64,000 nt of DNA, taken from contig CP104793.1 in NCBI GenBank assembly GCA_025916135.1, forward strand, positions 4,191,001 to 4,255,000, read 5' to 3'. Below, one piece after another: positions 1 to 9,198 of the stretch. The position numbers were made by a program, and so were the translations under genes. The stretch is from Rhodobacteraceae bacterium D3-12 (GTDB lineage: Bacteria; Pseudomonadota; Alphaproteobacteria; Rhodobacterales; Rhodobacteraceae). The notes under the pieces are model-generated. The model was not told the DNA's origin, did not search any database, and was given only the letters and a program-made list of their open reading frames with translations. Within the stretch, counting starts at the first letter, position 1. Every line of letters begins with the position of its first letter.

Positions 1-18
1 GCCCCGGTTAGCTAAGCC

Positions 19-714
19 TTAGCGATACTTTTTCCAAAGCGCGCCGTCGCCCATCGCCTCTACAAAGGCTGCATGGGCGGCGGCTTCTTCGTCTTTGATC
101 CGGGGTTTCAAGGCGTCTGGCCGGGGCTTGGGGCGCCAGACTTCATCCCGCGAAGACCCCTGCGAGCCGCCTCCGCCTGATGCGTTCAACCCGAAATCCG
201 GCTGCCGCCCCCCGATCAGCTCAAGATAAACCTCGGCCAAGATCTCGCTATCCAGCAACGCGCCGTGCAGCGTTCGTGCCGAGTTATCAATCCCGAACCG
301 CCGACACAGCGCATCCAATGACGCCTGCGCCCCCGGAAACTTCCGCCGCGCCATCGCCAGCGTATCAATCGCCTGTTCCATCGGCAAAAGCTGCCTGTTT
401 GCCCATTTCAATTCAGCGTTCAGAAACTTCATGTCAAAGCTGGCGTTGTGAATGACCAGCTTGTCATCACCAACGAAATCCTGAAATGCCTGCGCAATAT
501 CCGCAAACACCGGCTTATCTCGAAGGAACTCTTCGCTCAGCCCGTGAACCTCGAACGCTTCCTGCGGCATGTCGCGCTGCGGGTTGATATACTGGTGATA
601 CGTCTCACCCGTTGGCATATGCCCGATCAGCTCAACAGCCCCGATTTCAACAATCCGGTCGCCGCTCTCTGGGTCAAATCCGGTCGTTTCGGTATCCAGA
701 ACGATCTCACGCAT
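19..714 (-). CDS. dnaQ: DNA polymerase III epsilon subunit, 3'-5' proofreading exonuclease
   Basis: A 231-residue DEDDh exonuclease that proofreads for the replicative polymerase. Exo I is DTETTG with D7 and E9, Exo II is HNASFD with D94, and Exo III is the HGALLD segment with H150 and D155, so all catalytic residues are present. The C-terminal 50 residues are Gly/Ser-rich and then charged, as expected for the tail that binds the alpha subunit. It is the last gene of the leftward maf-aroE-coaE-dnaQ run and overlaps the coaE end by 8 bases, which suggests translational coupling. The family assignment is firm. Confidence 0.96.
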   Translation of the reverse strand: MREIVLDTETTGFDPESGDRIVEIGAVELIGHMPTGETYHQYINPQRDMPQEAFEVHGLSEEFLRDKPVFADIAQAFQDFVGDDKLVIHNASFDMKFLNAELKWANRQLLPMEQAIDTLAMARRKFPGAQASLDALCRRFGIDNSARTLHGALLDSEILAEVYLELIGGRQPDFGLNASGGGGSQGSSRDEVWRPKPRPDALKPRIKDEEAAAHAAFVEAMGDGALWKKYR

Positions 715-1297
715 TCAACTTCTCCCGAATATCGGCCACCACGTCCTGCACCTGTGCCCGCGCATGCTCAACCGTGTCGGTTATGATCACATAATCCGCC
801 TTGGCGCGCTTTTCGGCGTCCGGCACCTGCTTGGCCAGTATTGCTTCAAACTGCGCTTCTGTCATCGTTCCGCGCTCCAACACCCTGCGGCGCTGCTCCT
901 CGGCGTCAATCGACACCACCGCCACCGCATTCACCCGTGCCTCTCCGCCGGTTTCAAACAACAACGGAATGTCGAAAACCAGAATGTCAGATGTCGCGCC
1001 TTGGGCAAAATCTGCCCGGTCCTGCCCGACCAACGGATGCACAATCGCCTCAATCCGCTTCAACGCGCCCGCATCTTCGCCAATGATCCGCTTCAACGCC
1101 TCCCGCGATACCGCGCCGTCCTCAATCGCATCGGGAAAGGCGGCACTCATCGGTGCCACCGCCGCGCCGCCCTTGGCATAGAGCCGATGCACCGCCGCAT
1201 CCGCATCCCACACATCGCAGCCCGCCTCGGCAAACAGCTTCGCGGTGCTCGACTTCCCCATCCCGATGGAGCCGGTCAGACCAAGCCGGAAACTCAT
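707..1297 (-). CDS. coaE: Dephospho-CoA kinase
   Basis: 196 residues, normal length for CoaE, which phosphorylates the 3'-hydroxyl of dephospho-CoA in the last step of coenzyme A synthesis. The P-loop GSIGMGKSS is at residues 9-17, followed by the [10 protein letters not shown] substrate-lid region and the DIPLLFE segment typical of the family. It overlaps aroE by 4 bases upstream and dnaQ by 8 bases downstream, so it sits in a tightly packed four-gene operon leaving the putative origin leftward. Confidence 0.96.
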   Translation of the reverse strand: MSFRLGLTGSIGMGKSSTAKLFAEAGCDVWDADAAVHRLYAKGGAAVAPMSAAFPDAIEDGAVSREALKRIIGEDAGALKRIEAIVHPLVGQDRADFAQGATSDILVFDIPLLFETGGEARVNAVAVVSIDAEEQRRRVLERGTMTEAQFEAILAKQVPDAEKRAKADYVIITDTVEHARAQVQDVVADIREKLNA

Positions 1298-2127
1298 CTC
1301 AACGCCGCCGCCCGTGTTGCCGCATCTACCACCGGGCGCTTTCCGAACCAGCGTTCAAATGCCGGAACAGCTTGGTGCAACAACATGCCCAAGCCGTCCA
1401 CGGTCTTGCACCCCATCTCATCCGCTACCCGCAACATGCGCGTTTGCAACGGATTATACACCAGATCGGTCACCACCGCCTCGCGCCGCAACCCGTCCAG
1501 CGGCACGCGCAACTCCGGCTTGCCCAACATGCCCAGCGACGTGGTGTTCACCACCAGCGCCGCCTCTTCAATAATGTTCCCGGCCTTGACCCATTCCACC
1601 ACGCGCACCCGCTTGCCGAAATCATCCGCCAGCTTCTCGGCCCGAATGCGCGTGCGGTTGGAAATCAAAATCTCCGGCACGCCGCTATCGATCAACGATG
1701 CAACCACCGCCCGCGCCGCGCCACCGGCGCCCAAAACCGCTGCTGGCCCGGCCTTCGGGTTCCAATTCGCCGCCCCCTGCTTAAGGTTCTCGATAAACCC
1801 ATAGCCATCGGTGTTATCTGCATGAACCCGGCCATCCTTGCGAAAAATCAACGTATTCGCCGCGCCGATCAATGTCGCGCGGTCGGTGATCAAATCCGCC
1901 ATCTCCAGAACCCGCTCTTTATGCGGCACCGTGATGTTCACCCCGACAAACCCCATCTTGGGCAAGGTCTGCAAAACCGATTTAAGGTCATCTGTCGCCA
2001 CATCCATCGGGATATAGTGACCGGCCAGCCCATACACCCTAAGCCAGTGATGATGCAGCTGGGGCGACTTTGAATGCGCAATCGGTGACCCGATCACCCC
2101 GGCCAATGGTATCTTTTCGCCTGTCAT
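1294..2127 (-). CDS. aroE: Shikimate 5-dehydrogenase
   Basis: 277 residues; reduces 3-dehydroshikimate with NADPH in the chorismate pathway. The N-terminal substrate motif GSPIAHSKSP is at 13-22, the catalytic lysine of the VPHK motif is K70, the partner aspartate is in NTDGYG (D107), and the dinucleotide-binding GAGGAA loop is at 133-138. It overlaps maf and coaE by 4 bases each. Housekeeping gene with nothing unusual. Confidence 0.96.
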   Translation of the reverse strand: MTGEKIPLAGVIGSPIAHSKSPQLHHHWLRVYGLAGHYIPMDVATDDLKSVLQTLPKMGFVGVNITVPHKERVLEMADLITDRATLIGAANTLIFRKDGRVHADNTDGYGFIENLKQGAANWNPKAGPAAVLGAGGAARAVVASLIDSGVPEILISNRTRIRAEKLADDFGKRVRVVEWVKAGNIIEEAALVVNTTSLGMLGKPELRVPLDGLRREAVVTDLVYNPLQTRMLRVADEMGCKTVDGLGMLLHQAVPAFERWFGKRPVVDAATRAAALR

Positions 2128-2723
2128 GTTTCCAAATCTCCGCTGGAAGAGAGATACGACAACAGTTCAACAAGGGGCAATCCAAGCACTGTGAAATAGT
2201 CGCCTTCTATGCGCGAAAACAGGCGCACACCCTCTTCTTCAAGCTTATATCCGCCGACACTATGGCGGATGCTGTCCCAATTCCGGTCCAGATAGCCATC
2301 AATATATCGGTCCGACACATCCCGCATATAAAGCCGCGCCTGCCCGACAAATCTCCAGATCGGCTTGGCCTCATGACACACCACAACCGCCGAAAGCAGC
2401 GCATGCCGCTTTCCCCGCAGATTGTGCAACTGGTCACGCGCCTCTTCGGGCGTTGCCGGTTTTGACAGGATCTCTCCCTTGAAATCCAACACCTGATCCG
2501 ACCCGATCACCAATGCCTCCGGGCGCTTTCCGCTCAGCTTCATCGCCTTCCCCTCGGCCAGCGCATCCGCCACGTCGCGCGGGCTTGCGCCCTCGGCAAT
2601 AAGAGCCGCCTTGATGCTATCTTCGTCCAATCGCGGCGAATCAGCCTCAAACACCACCCCGGCATTAGAGAGCAATTCGCGCCGAATAGCCGAGGTAGAG
2701 GCGAGAATGATGGGTCGAGCCAT
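2124..2723 (-). CDS. maf: Maf-family nucleotide pyrophosphatase
   Basis: 199 residues. Maf/YhdE/YceF proteins hydrolyse non-canonical or modified nucleoside triphosphates. The N-terminal LASTSAIRRELL signature starts near residue 7, the catalytic GSDQV motif has D76, and GGYKLEEEG lies near the C-terminal third. It is first in the leftward operon. Its ATG touches a perfect DnaA box, and a CtrA-type TTAA-N7-TTAA site lies 22 bases upstream of the start, so its promoter probably overlaps origin elements. Which of the Maf subfamily substrates it uses cannot be told from sequence alone. Confidence 0.93.
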   Translation of the reverse strand: MARPIILASTSAIRRELLSNAGVVFEADSPRLDEDSIKAALIAEGASPRDVADALAEGKAMKLSGKRPEALVIGSDQVLDFKGEILSKPATPEEARDQLHNLRGKRHALLSAVVVCHEAKPIWRFVGQARLYMRDVSDRYIDGYLDRNWDSIRHSVGGYKLEEEGVRLFSRIEGDYFTVLGLPLVELLSYLSSSGDLET

Positions 2724-2731
2724 GTGGATAA
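2723..2731 (-). promoter_or_regulatory. DnaA box, perfect match
   Basis: TGTGGATAA on the + strand is the exact reverse complement of the consensus TTATCCACA. It overlaps the first base of the maf start codon. Confidence 0.75.
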
Positions 2732-2744
2732 CCTGGTGGGTTTG

Positions 2745-2759
2745 TTAACCTGATCTTAA
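2745..2759. promoter_or_regulatory. CtrA-type binding site, TTAA-N7-TTAA
   Basis: TTAACCTGATCTTAA has two TTAA half-sites separated by exactly seven bases, the full-site consensus of the alphaproteobacterial cell-cycle regulator CtrA. It is 13 bases from a perfect DnaA box and 22 bases upstream of the maf start, so it could act on the origin, on the maf promoter, or both. Binding is inferred from the motif only. Confidence 0.6.
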
Positions 2760-3003
2760 GGGATGTTATGGGACAATTCGGCGAACTTCGGAACCCTTGT
2801 TGATTGCTCACCGGTTTCACGGAAATCGCTCTTGGGTTTTACCAGTTTGGATAGGGATAACTCCCTCATGTGCGCAACTTGATTGTGGCGGGTGAACTTT
2901 GCTGTTTTCCACCTGCATTGCTCTGCCAAAAACCACGGGTTTCTCGGGGCAAATTCGCCTTTCCCCGCTTTCATCCCCAAGGTTCCACACAGCTGCTCCA
3001 AAA

Positions 3004-3012
3004 TGTGGATAA
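3004..3012 (-). promoter_or_regulatory. DnaA box, perfect match
   Basis: TGTGGATAA, the exact reverse complement of TTATCCACA, lies 16 bases from an oppositely oriented near-match at 3029-3037 and about 55 bases from the pyrimidine-rich tract. Confidence 0.75.
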
Positions 3013-3028
3013 TCCGCGAATAACCCAA

Positions 3029-3037
3029 TAATCCACA
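3029..3037 (+). promoter_or_regulatory. DnaA box, one mismatch
   Basis: TAATCCACA differs from TTATCCACA only at position 2. It pairs with the box at 3004-3012 in inverted orientation, next to the likely unwinding element. Confidence 0.55.
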
Positions 3038-3055
3038 GAAACAGGTGCTCCCTAC

Positions 3056-3097
3056 CTAATCATCATCCTTTTTTCTTTTCTTTCTTTTATTAAGATA
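3056..3097. other. Pyrimidine/AT-rich tract, candidate DNA unwinding element
   Basis: A stretch dominated by T and C on the + strand, ending TTTTATTAAGATAG, in an otherwise GC-rich replicon. It follows the cluster of two DnaA boxes at 3004-3037 directly, the usual arrangement of box cluster and unwinding element. It could instead be a promoter-upstream element for rho. Confidence 0.5.
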
Positions 3098-3152
3098 GAC
3101 CGCCGGCGTTCCGTTCGGATTGCACAGACATGCATGCTAAGAACAGCAAGCA

Positions 3153-3181
3153 TTGACTCAAACACCGAGCATACGTATCTA
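3153..3181 (+). promoter_or_regulatory. Possible sigma-70 promoter of rho
   Basis: TTGACT (3153-3158) and TATCTA (3176-3181) are spaced by 17 bases, about 95 bases upstream of the rho start. The -35 is good, the -10 weak. The only GANTC (CcrM methylation) site in the gap, GACTC at 3155-3159, overlaps the -35. Confidence 0.35.
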
Positions 3182-3275
3182 GCGTATCAACCAAGCCCGT
3201 CCGGGCGACACGGTTTTTCATACCACTTACCGATCCGCCACTGACATTGCTGTCAGCCGATCAAGGATATTTTCC

Positions 3276-4550
3276 ATGACAGAAGAAGAACGCATTTCCC
3301 TTGCCGAGCTAAAAGCGCGCAGCCCCAAAGAACTTGTCGATCTCGCCGAAGAGCTTGAGATCGAAAACGCCTCCACCATGCGCAAGGGCGAGATCATGTT
3401 CTCGATCCTCAAAGAACGCGCCGAAGAAGGCTGGGACATTTTCGGCGATGGCGTGCTCGAAGTGCTTCAGGACGGCTTCGGCTTCCTGCGCTCTCCCGAA
3501 GCCAACTACCTCTCTGGCCCCGATGACATTTATGTCTCGCCCGAGATGATCCGCAAATTCTCTCTCCGTACCGGTGACACGGTCGACGGCAAGCTGGTAC
3601 AGCCGCTCGAGGCCGAGCGTTACTTCGCCCTGACCGATGTCACCCAGATCAACTTCGAGGACCCTGAGAAGGCACGCCACAAGATCGCCTTTGACAACCT
3701 CACGCCGCTTTACCCGGATGAGCGTTTCAACCTCGAAGTCGAAGACCCGACGATCAAGGATAAATCCGCCCGCATCATCGACCTCGTCGCGCCCATCGGC
3801 AAAGGCCAGCGGTCGCTCATCGTGGCGCCGCCGCGGACCGGTAAAACCGTTCTGCTGCAAAACATCGCCCATTCGATCGAAACCAACCACCCTGAGTGCT
3901 ACCTGATCGTATTGCTGATCGACGAGCGTCCTGAAGAGGTGACAGACATGCAGCGGTCCGTGAAAGGCGAGGTGATTTCCTCCACCTTTGACGAACCCGC
4001 AACGCGCCACGTGGCCGTGTCCGAAATGGTCATCGAAAAGGCCAAGCGCCTTGTTGAACACAAACGCGACGTGGTGATCCTGCTCGATTCCATCACCCGC
4101 TTGGGCCGCGCCTTCAACACCACCGTGCCCTCCTCGGGCAAGGTTCTGACCGGCGGTGTTGACGCCAACGCCCTGCAACGCCCCAAGCGCTTCTTTGGCG
4201 CCGCGCGGAACATCGAAGAAGGCGGCTCGCTCACCATCATCGCCACCGCGCTGATCGACACCGGCAGCCGCATGGACGAGGTGATCTTCGAAGAATTTAA
4301 AGGCACCGGTAACTCGGAAATCGTGCTTGATCGCAAGATTTCGGACAAGCGCGTCTACCCGGCGATCGACATCCTCAAATCCGGAACCCGGAAAGAGGAC
4401 CTGCTCGTCGATGCGCGCAATCTTCAAAAGACCTTCGTCTTGCGCCGGATTCTCAACCCGATGGGCACCACCGACGCGATCGAATTCCTGCTGGGTAAGC
4501 TCAAGCAGACCAAGTCGAATTCCGAGTTCTTTGAATCGATGAACGGATAA
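3276..4550 (+). CDS. rho: Transcription termination factor Rho
   Basis: 424 residues, normal for alphaproteobacterial Rho, the hexameric RNA helicase that terminates transcription. The N-terminal helical and cold-shock-like RNA-binding domain carries DGFGFLR near 66-72. Walker A is APPRTGKT at 184-191, Walker B lies in [10 protein letters not shown], and the secondary RNA-binding region follows in [24 protein letters not shown] at 3263-3267 sits 8 bases before the ATG. It heads the rightward block; mnmE starts 30 bases downstream. Confidence 0.97.
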   Translation: MTEEERISLAELKARSPKELVDLAEELEIENASTMRKGEIMFSILKERAEEGWDIFGDGVLEVLQDGFGFLRSPEANYLSGPDDIYVSPEMIRKFSLRTGDTVDGKLVQPLEAERYFALTDVTQINFEDPEKARHKIAFDNLTPLYPDERFNLEVEDPTIKDKSARIIDLVAPIGKGQRSLIVAPPRTGKTVLLQNIAHSIETNHPECYLIVLLIDERPEEVTDMQRSVKGEVISSTFDEPATRHVAVSEMVIEKAKRLVEHKRDVVILLDSITRLGRAFNTTVPSSGKVLTGGVDANALQRPKRFFGAARNIEEGGSLTIIATALIDTGSRMDEVIFEEFKGTGNSEIVLDRKISDKRVYPAIDILKSGTRKEDLLVDARNLQKTFVLRRILNPMGTTDAIEFLLGKLKQTKSNSEFFESMNG

Positions 4551-4580
4551 AATCTGTTGTAATTCAACGGGTTATGCGAA

Positions 4581-5867
4581 ATGGAAACGATTTTTGCCCT
4601 GGCCACCGCGCATGGCAAGGCGGGGGTGGCGGTCATCCGTATTTCCGGGCCTCTGGCGTGGGACGCGGCCAAAGTGTTGTGCGGATCACTTCCCGATCCG
4701 CGCAAGGCTGGCTTGCGTCTTCTAACTGATCGCGCTGGCGTCCGCCTTGACGAAGCCCTCGTGCTCGCTTTCGAGGGCAAAGCCAGCTTCACTGGCGAAC
4801 CCGTCGTCGAACTGCACCTGCACGGCTCCACCGCCGTCGTCGCCGCCGTTCTGCGCGAGCTGGGCCAGATCAACGATCTTCGCCCCGCCGAAGCTGGTGA
4901 ATTCACTCGTCGTGCCCTCGAAAATGGCCGTCTCGACCTTGCCCAGGTCGAAGGCCTCGCCGATCTCATCGACGCCGAAACCGAAGCGCAACGCCGTCAG
5001 GCGCTCCGCGTCCTATCCGGCGATCTTGGCAATCGCGCCGAAGCGTGGCGCCGCGACCTTATCCGCGCGGCCGCCCTCCTCGAAGCCACCATCGACTTCG
5101 CCGATGAGGACGTCCCCGTTGACGTCACACCCGAAGTCAAAACGCTCCTCGACACCACCCGTCAAAGCCTCACAAGTGAAATTGCCGGTGTTTCCGCTGC
5201 GGAACGCGTCCGTAGCGGCTTTGAAGTCGCCATTCTTGGCGCGCCCAATGTTGGCAAATCTACCCTTCTGAACGCCCTCGCCGGGCGCGAAGCCGCCATC
5301 ACATCCGAATATGCCGGCACCACGCGCGACGTGATCGAAGTCCGCATGGACCTTGGTGGCATCCCTGTCACCCTGCTCGACACCGCCGGTCTGCGCGAAA
5401 CCGAAGATCACGTTGAAAGCATCGGCATCGCCCGCGCCCGCGAGCGTGCTGTCCTCGCCGACCTGCGGGTCTTTCTTGTCGATGGCGACACACTGGCTGA
5501 CCTCACCCCGCGCGCTGACGACATTATATTGCAGGCCAAGGGCGACCTGACCGGGCATCAGCCCGGCGCGATCTCTGGTAAAACCGGCCAAGGCGTTGCA
5601 GAACTTGTTGAATCTCTTCGCAAGCGCCTCGAAACCCGTGTCGCCAACATCGGTATCGCTACGCGCGAACGCCACAAGCTTTCGATGGAGCACGCCGTAT
5701 CCGCGCTCCACCGCGCCGATCAGATGCTTGACCTCGGCCCCGAACACACCGATATCGCAGCAGAAGAACTGCGAAGCGCCGTCCGCGCGCTTGACGCGCT
5801 GGTGGGTCGTGTAGATGTTGAGAACATTCTTGACGAGATCTTCGCCAGTTTCTGCATCGGGAAGTGA
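4581..5867 (+). CDS. mnmE: tRNA-modifying GTPase MnmE (TrmE)
   Basis: 428 residues. MnmE with MnmG installs the carboxymethylaminomethyl group on U34 of certain tRNAs. It has an N-terminal folate-binding domain, a G domain inserted in a helical domain, and the conserved C-terminal CIGK with C425. G1 is GAPNVGKST at 220-228, G2 TTRD at 247-250, G3 DTAG at 267-270 and G5 SGKTG at 332-336. The G4 position (NKxD in most GTPases) reads AKGD at 319-322, so the guanine-specificity asparagine is missing. It precedes its partner mnmG by 18 bases. Confidence 0.96.
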   Translation: METIFALATAHGKAGVAVIRISGPLAWDAAKVLCGSLPDPRKAGLRLLTDRAGVRLDEALVLAFEGKASFTGEPVVELHLHGSTAVVAAVLRELGQINDLRPAEAGEFTRRALENGRLDLAQVEGLADLIDAETEAQRRQALRVLSGDLGNRAEAWRRDLIRAAALLEATIDFADEDVPVDVTPEVKTLLDTTRQSLTSEIAGVSAAERVRSGFEVAILGAPNVGKSTLLNALAGREAAITSEYAGTTRDVIEVRMDLGGIPVTLLDTAGLRETEDHVESIGIARARERAVLADLRVFLVDGDTLADLTPRADDIILQAKGDLTGHQPGAISGKTGQGVAELVESLRKRLETRVANIGIATRERHKLSMEHAVSALHRADQMLDLGPEHTDIAAEELRSAVRALDALVGRVDVENILDEIFASFCIGK

Positions 5868-5885
5868 CCCGTTAAACCAAGAGGA

Positions 5886-7763
5886 ATGTTTCACGTGAAA
5901 CATCTTGATTTCGATGTGATCGTCGTTGGCGGAGGCCACGCCGGAACAGAAGCCGCCCATGCTGCGGCCCGGATGGGAGTGCGCACCGCGCTCGTCACCC
6001 TGCGCCGGGCAGATATCGGCGTCATGTCTTGCAACCCTGCGATCGGCGGCCTCGGCAAAGGTCACCTCGTGCGAGAGATTGATGCGATGGACGGTGTCAT
6101 GGGCCGCGTGGCTGACCTTGCCGGCATCCAGTTCCGCCTGCTCAACCGTCGCAAAGGCCCCGCCGTCCAAGGGCCCCGGGCTCAGGCCGACCGCGCGATT
6201 TACCGTCGCGAGATGCTGCGCGAGACCGAAAACCGCGAAAATCTCAGCATTATCGAAGGCGAAACCACCGATTTCCTGATGGAGGGCGACCGCGTCACCG
6301 GCGTGAAGCTCGCGGATGAAAGTGAAATTCGCGCGCAATCCGTTATCCTGACAACGGGCACATTCTTGCGTGGCGTCATCCATATCGGCGACGTCTCCCG
6401 TCCTGGTGGCCGGATGGGTGATCGCCCTTCGGTGCGTTTGGCCGAGCGTTTGGACAGCTTCGATCTCCCCCTTGGTCGCTTGAAAACCGGCACGCCTCCC
6501 CGCCTCGACGGTCGCACAATCAATTGGGACATCCTTGAAAAACAACCCGGAGACGTCGATCCGGCGATGTTTTCCTTCCTGTCAAACGCGCCCACAGCGA
6601 AACAAATCTCTTGCGGTATCACGCATACAAACGCCAAAACCCACGAGATTATCCAAGCCAACCTATCTCGCTCTGCGATGTATGGTGGCCATATTGATGG
6701 CGTCGGGCCGCGGTATTGCCCCTCTATCGAAGATAAGGTGGTGCGCTTTGCTGACAAAAGCTCGCACCAAATTTTCCTTGAACCAGAAGGGGTTGACGAT
6801 CATACGGTCTACCCCAATGGCATTTCGACCTCGCTCCCCGAAGATGTGCAGCATGATTATGTGCATTCCATCACCGGGCTTGAAGAGGCGAAAATCCTAC
6901 AACCGGGCTATGCCATCGAATACGATTACGTCGATCCGCGTGCTTTGACCAACACCCTGTCGCTCAAGGCCGCTCCCGGCCTCTACCTCGCTGGCCAAAT
7001 CAACGGCACAACAGGCTATGAAGAGGCCGCAGCTCAAGGGCTCGTCGCCGGTCTCAACGCTGCTTTGGCTGTTCTCAACCGTGATCCCCTGCTGTTTAGT
7101 CGCGCAGACAGCTATATCGGCGTGATGGTTGATGACCTCATCACACGTGGCGTGTCCGAGCCTTACCGCATGTTCACGTCTCGCGCCGAGTTCCGTCTGG
7201 CCCTGCGTGCCGATAATGCTGATCAACGGCTTACACCCTTGGCGCTCGACCTTGGTTGTGTGGAAGAGCCGCGCAAGCGGGCCTTCAATGCCAAAGCAGG
7301 AGCCCTCGCCGCTGGTCGTGACTTACTCGAAGGTCAAACCTGGACCCCGACAGAGCTGAATGCCAAGGGGTTTTCGATGAGCAAAGACGGTGTCCGCCGC
7401 GACGGAATGCAGCTCTTGGCCTTCCCGGACGTGGACTTTGACCGTCTCACGACGCTCGACCCCGATTTTTCAACGATTGATGCAGAGATTCGGAGCCAGT
7501 TGGAAAAAGACGCCCTCTACGCCAACTATATCGAGCGTCAAAAGCGTGACGTCGAAGCTCTCAAGCGTGACGAAGGTCAGGTTATCCCCGTTGATTTCCA
7601 TTATGACGCAATTGCCGGCCTCTCGAATGAGCTTAAAACCAAACTGTCTCAAGCGCGCCCCGGAAACCTCGCCCAAGCTGGGCGCGTTGACGGTATGACA
7701 CCGGCCGCTCTCGCCTTGCTGCTGGCCAAACTGCGCCAATCAAGCAAGGAGAAACGCGCGTGA
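5886..7763 (+). CDS. mnmG: tRNA uridine-5-carboxymethylaminomethyl modification enzyme MnmG (GidA)
   Basis: 625 residues, the FAD-dependent partner of MnmE. The dinucleotide-binding GGGHAG loop is at 15-20, followed by the family signature [11 protein letters not shown] and, further on, [16 protein letters not shown]. The protein begins MFHVKH because its first 18 bases contain a perfect parS palindrome (5887-5902), so codon choice at the start is dictated by ParB binding. AAGAGGA lies directly upstream of the ATG. It ends within a 4-base overlap with rsmG. Confidence 0.97.
   Translation: MFHVKHLDFDVIVVGGGHAGTEAAHAAARMGVRTALVTLRRADIGVMSCNPAIGGLGKGHLVREIDAMDGVMGRVADLAGIQFRLLNRRKGPAVQGPRAQADRAIYRREMLRETENRENLSIIEGETTDFLMEGDRVTGVKLADESEIRAQSVILTTGTFLRGVIHIGDVSRPGGRMGDRPSVRLAERLDSFDLPLGRLKTGTPPRLDGRTINWDILEKQPGDVDPAMFSFLSNAPTAKQISCGITHTNAKTHEIIQANLSRSAMYGGHIDGVGPRYCPSIEDKVVRFADKSSHQIFLEPEGVDDHTVYPNGISTSLPEDVQHDYVHSITGLEEAKILQPGYAIEYDYVDPRALTNTLSLKAAPGLYLAGQINGTTGYEEAAAQGLVAGLNAALAVLNRDPLLFSRADSYIGVMVDDLITRGVSEPYRMFTSRAEFRLALRADNADQRLTPLALDLGCVEEPRKRAFNAKAGALAAGRDLLEGQTWTPTELNAKGFSMSKDGVRRDGMQLLAFPDVDFDRLTTLDPDFSTIDAEIRSQLEKDALYANYIERQKRDVEALKRDEGQVIPVDFHYDAIAGLSNELKTKLSQARPGNLAQAGRVDGMTPAALALLLAKLRQSSKEKRA
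5887..5902. promoter_or_regulatory. parS: parS centromere-like site
   Basis: TGTTTCACGTGAAACA, a perfect 16-bp palindrome identical to the universal chromosomal parS consensus recognised by ParB. It begins at the second base of the mnmG start codon. It lies about 2.6 kb from the putative origin and 3.3 kb from parB. Confidence 0.95.
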
Positions 7764-8374
7764 TGCCGAGCGCAGCGAGCTTGGATGTTTCACGTGAAAC
7801 ATTTGAACGACTTGAGCTTTACGCTGCCCTGCTGGCCAAATGGAATCCGCGCATAAACCTCGTTGCCAAATCCACGATTCCTGACCTCTGGACGCGTCAT
7901 ATCGTCGATTCTCTTCAGGTTTTCCGCGTTTTTGACGGCACCGCCACCCATTGGGCCGATCTAGGGAGCGGCGGAGGCTTCCCCGGCCTAGTCATCGCCA
8001 TCGCAGCGGCGGAAACCGGCAACCCCGCCTCCACCACCCTCGTCGAAAGCGATCAGCGAAAAGCAACCTTCCTGCGCACAGTCATCCGCGAAACGGGTAT
8101 AAAGGCCGAGGTCATCGCCGAGCGTATCGAAGCAGTGAGCCCGCTTAACGCGGACGTCATTTCCGCCCGCGCTCTTGCAGATCTCGGAAAACTGATGGGC
8201 TACGCCGCACCGCATCTCGCTCTGGGTGGGGTTTGCTTGTTCCAAAAGGGAAAAAACTGGAAATCCGAGGTTCAAACCGCTCGCGAAGCGTGGCAATTCT
8301 CGTATGATGCTCTCACAAGCACCACCGAATCCGATGCTGTCGTTCTGAAAATCAAAGGGCTTTCCCGTGTCTGA
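7760..8374 (+). CDS. rsmG: 16S rRNA (guanine-527-N7) methyltransferase RsmG (GidB)
   Basis: About 204 residues from the GTG at 7760, or 203 from the ATG at 7763; both overlap the mnmG stop. The S-adenosylmethionine site is [11 protein letters not shown] at 67-77, the class I signature of RsmG. Residues 9-15 read DVSRETF because a second perfect parS is embedded in the reading frame. It overlaps parA by 8 bases. Loss of this methylation gives low-level streptomycin resistance in known bacteria; here the gene is intact. Confidence 0.95.
   Translation: MMPSAASLDVSRETFERLELYAALLAKWNPRINLVAKSTIPDLWTRHIVDSLQVFRVFDGTATHWADLGSGGGFPGLVIAIAAAETGNPASTTLVESDQRKATFLRTVIRETGIKAEVIAERIEAVSPLNADVISARALADLGKLMGYAAPHLALGGVCLFQKGKNWKSEVQTAREAWQFSYDALTSTTESDAVVLKIKGLSRV
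7786..7801. promoter_or_regulatory. parS: parS centromere-like site
   Basis: A second exact copy of TGTTTCACGTGAAACA, inside the rsmG coding sequence near its 5' end, 1.9 kb from the first copy and 1.4 kb upstream of the parB start. Confidence 0.95.
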
Positions 8375-9176
8375 TCCGACCCGCCCTCCGGGGCCAAAAA
8401 TCATTGCCATCGCAAATCAAAAAGGTGGCGTGGGCAAAACCACCACCACGATCAACCTTGGCGCCGCCCTGGCTGAGCAAGGCTGCCGCGTTTTGGTGAT
8501 TGATCTTGACCCACAGGGCAACGCCTCGACCGGGTTGGGGATCGAAAGCAACAATCGTGAATTTACCACCTATGATTTGATCCTCGGCGAAGCCGAGCTC
8601 AGCGAAGTCATCCACGACTCCGACACCAAAAACCTAAAGATCGTGCCCGCCACCGTTGACCTAAGTTCTGCCGATATGGAGCTTATTTCCAACGAAAAAC
8701 GCAGCTTTTTGCTGTTTGACGCCCTTCGCCAGCGCGCAATGGACGCCTATTCGTTCGACTACATCCTGATCGACTGCCCGCCGTCGCTCAACCTGCTGAC
8801 GGTGAACGCAATGGTCGCCGCGCATTCCGTTCTCGTCCCGCTCCAAAGCGAGTTCTTCGCGCTCGAAGGCCTCTCGCAGCTGATGCTCACCATCCGCGAA
8901 GTCCGCCAGACCGCAAATCCCGATCTCCGGATCGAGGGGATTGTGCTCACCATGTATGATGGCCGCAATCGCCTGTCCCAACAGGTCGAAGCGGATGCCC
9001 GCGATAACCTCGGCGAATTGGTGTTCAGCACCATCATTCCCCGCAACGTCAGGGTCAGCGAAGCCCCGTCTTTCGCCATGCCAGTGCTCAGCTACGAGCC
9101 GGAATCCAAAGGCGCACAAGCTTACCGCGATCTCGCAACAGAGCTTTTGGGCAATCACGCAAGCAAAGCCGCCTAA
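8367..9176 (+). CDS. parA: Chromosome partitioning ATPase ParA
   Basis: 269 residues from a GTG start. The deviant Walker A KGGVGKTT is at 19-26, and DYILIDCPPSLNLL forms the Walker B region, both typical of chromosomal ParA/Soj. ParA works with ParB bound at the two parS sites to segregate the origin. It overlaps rsmG by 8 bases and is followed 22 bases later by parB. Confidence 0.96.
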   Translation: MSDPTRPPGPKIIAIANQKGGVGKTTTTINLGAALAEQGCRVLVIDLDPQGNASTGLGIESNNREFTTYDLILGEAELSEVIHDSDTKNLKIVPATVDLSSADMELISNEKRSFLLFDALRQRAMDAYSFDYILIDCPPSLNLLTVNAMVAAHSVLVPLQSEFFALEGLSQLMLTIREVRQTANPDLRIEGIVLTMYDGRNRLSQQVEADARDNLGELVFSTIIPRNVRVSEAPSFAMPVLSYEPESKGAQAYRDLATELLGNHASKAA

Positions 9177-9198
9177 CCGCACAAAAGGAGAGCACGAC

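Larger units (their letters stand above)
2724..3275. other. Probable chromosomal replication origin (oriC)
   Basis: A 552-bp gap, by far the largest in the first 25 kb, lies exactly where transcription diverges: maf operon leftward, rho operon rightward. It holds two perfect DnaA boxes (2723-2731 and 3004-3012), a one-mismatch box (3029-3037), weaker two-mismatch candidates at 2846-2854, 2852-2860 and 2905-2913, a CtrA-type box (2745-2759), and a pyrimidine/AT-rich stretch (about 3056-3097) that could unwind. In Caulobacter and roseobacters the origin lies between the same two gene blocks, near parAB and parS. Calling it oriC is inference from these converging signs. Confidence 0.8.

Noticed and set aside
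2756-3028. 90-residue leftward open frame within the maf-rho gap
   Set aside because: It covers DnaA boxes, has no clear ribosome site and no recognisable protein family; the gap is better explained as the origin.
5013-6545. 510-codon leftward open frame opposite mnmE/mnmG
   Set aside because: It is a shadow of two well-identified genes in GC-rich DNA; its internal MFHVKH is just the palindromic parS read backwards.
8941-9198. 86-codon upstream extension of parB
   Set aside because: It lies within parA; the ATG at 9199 has a strong ribosome site and the known ParB N-terminus.
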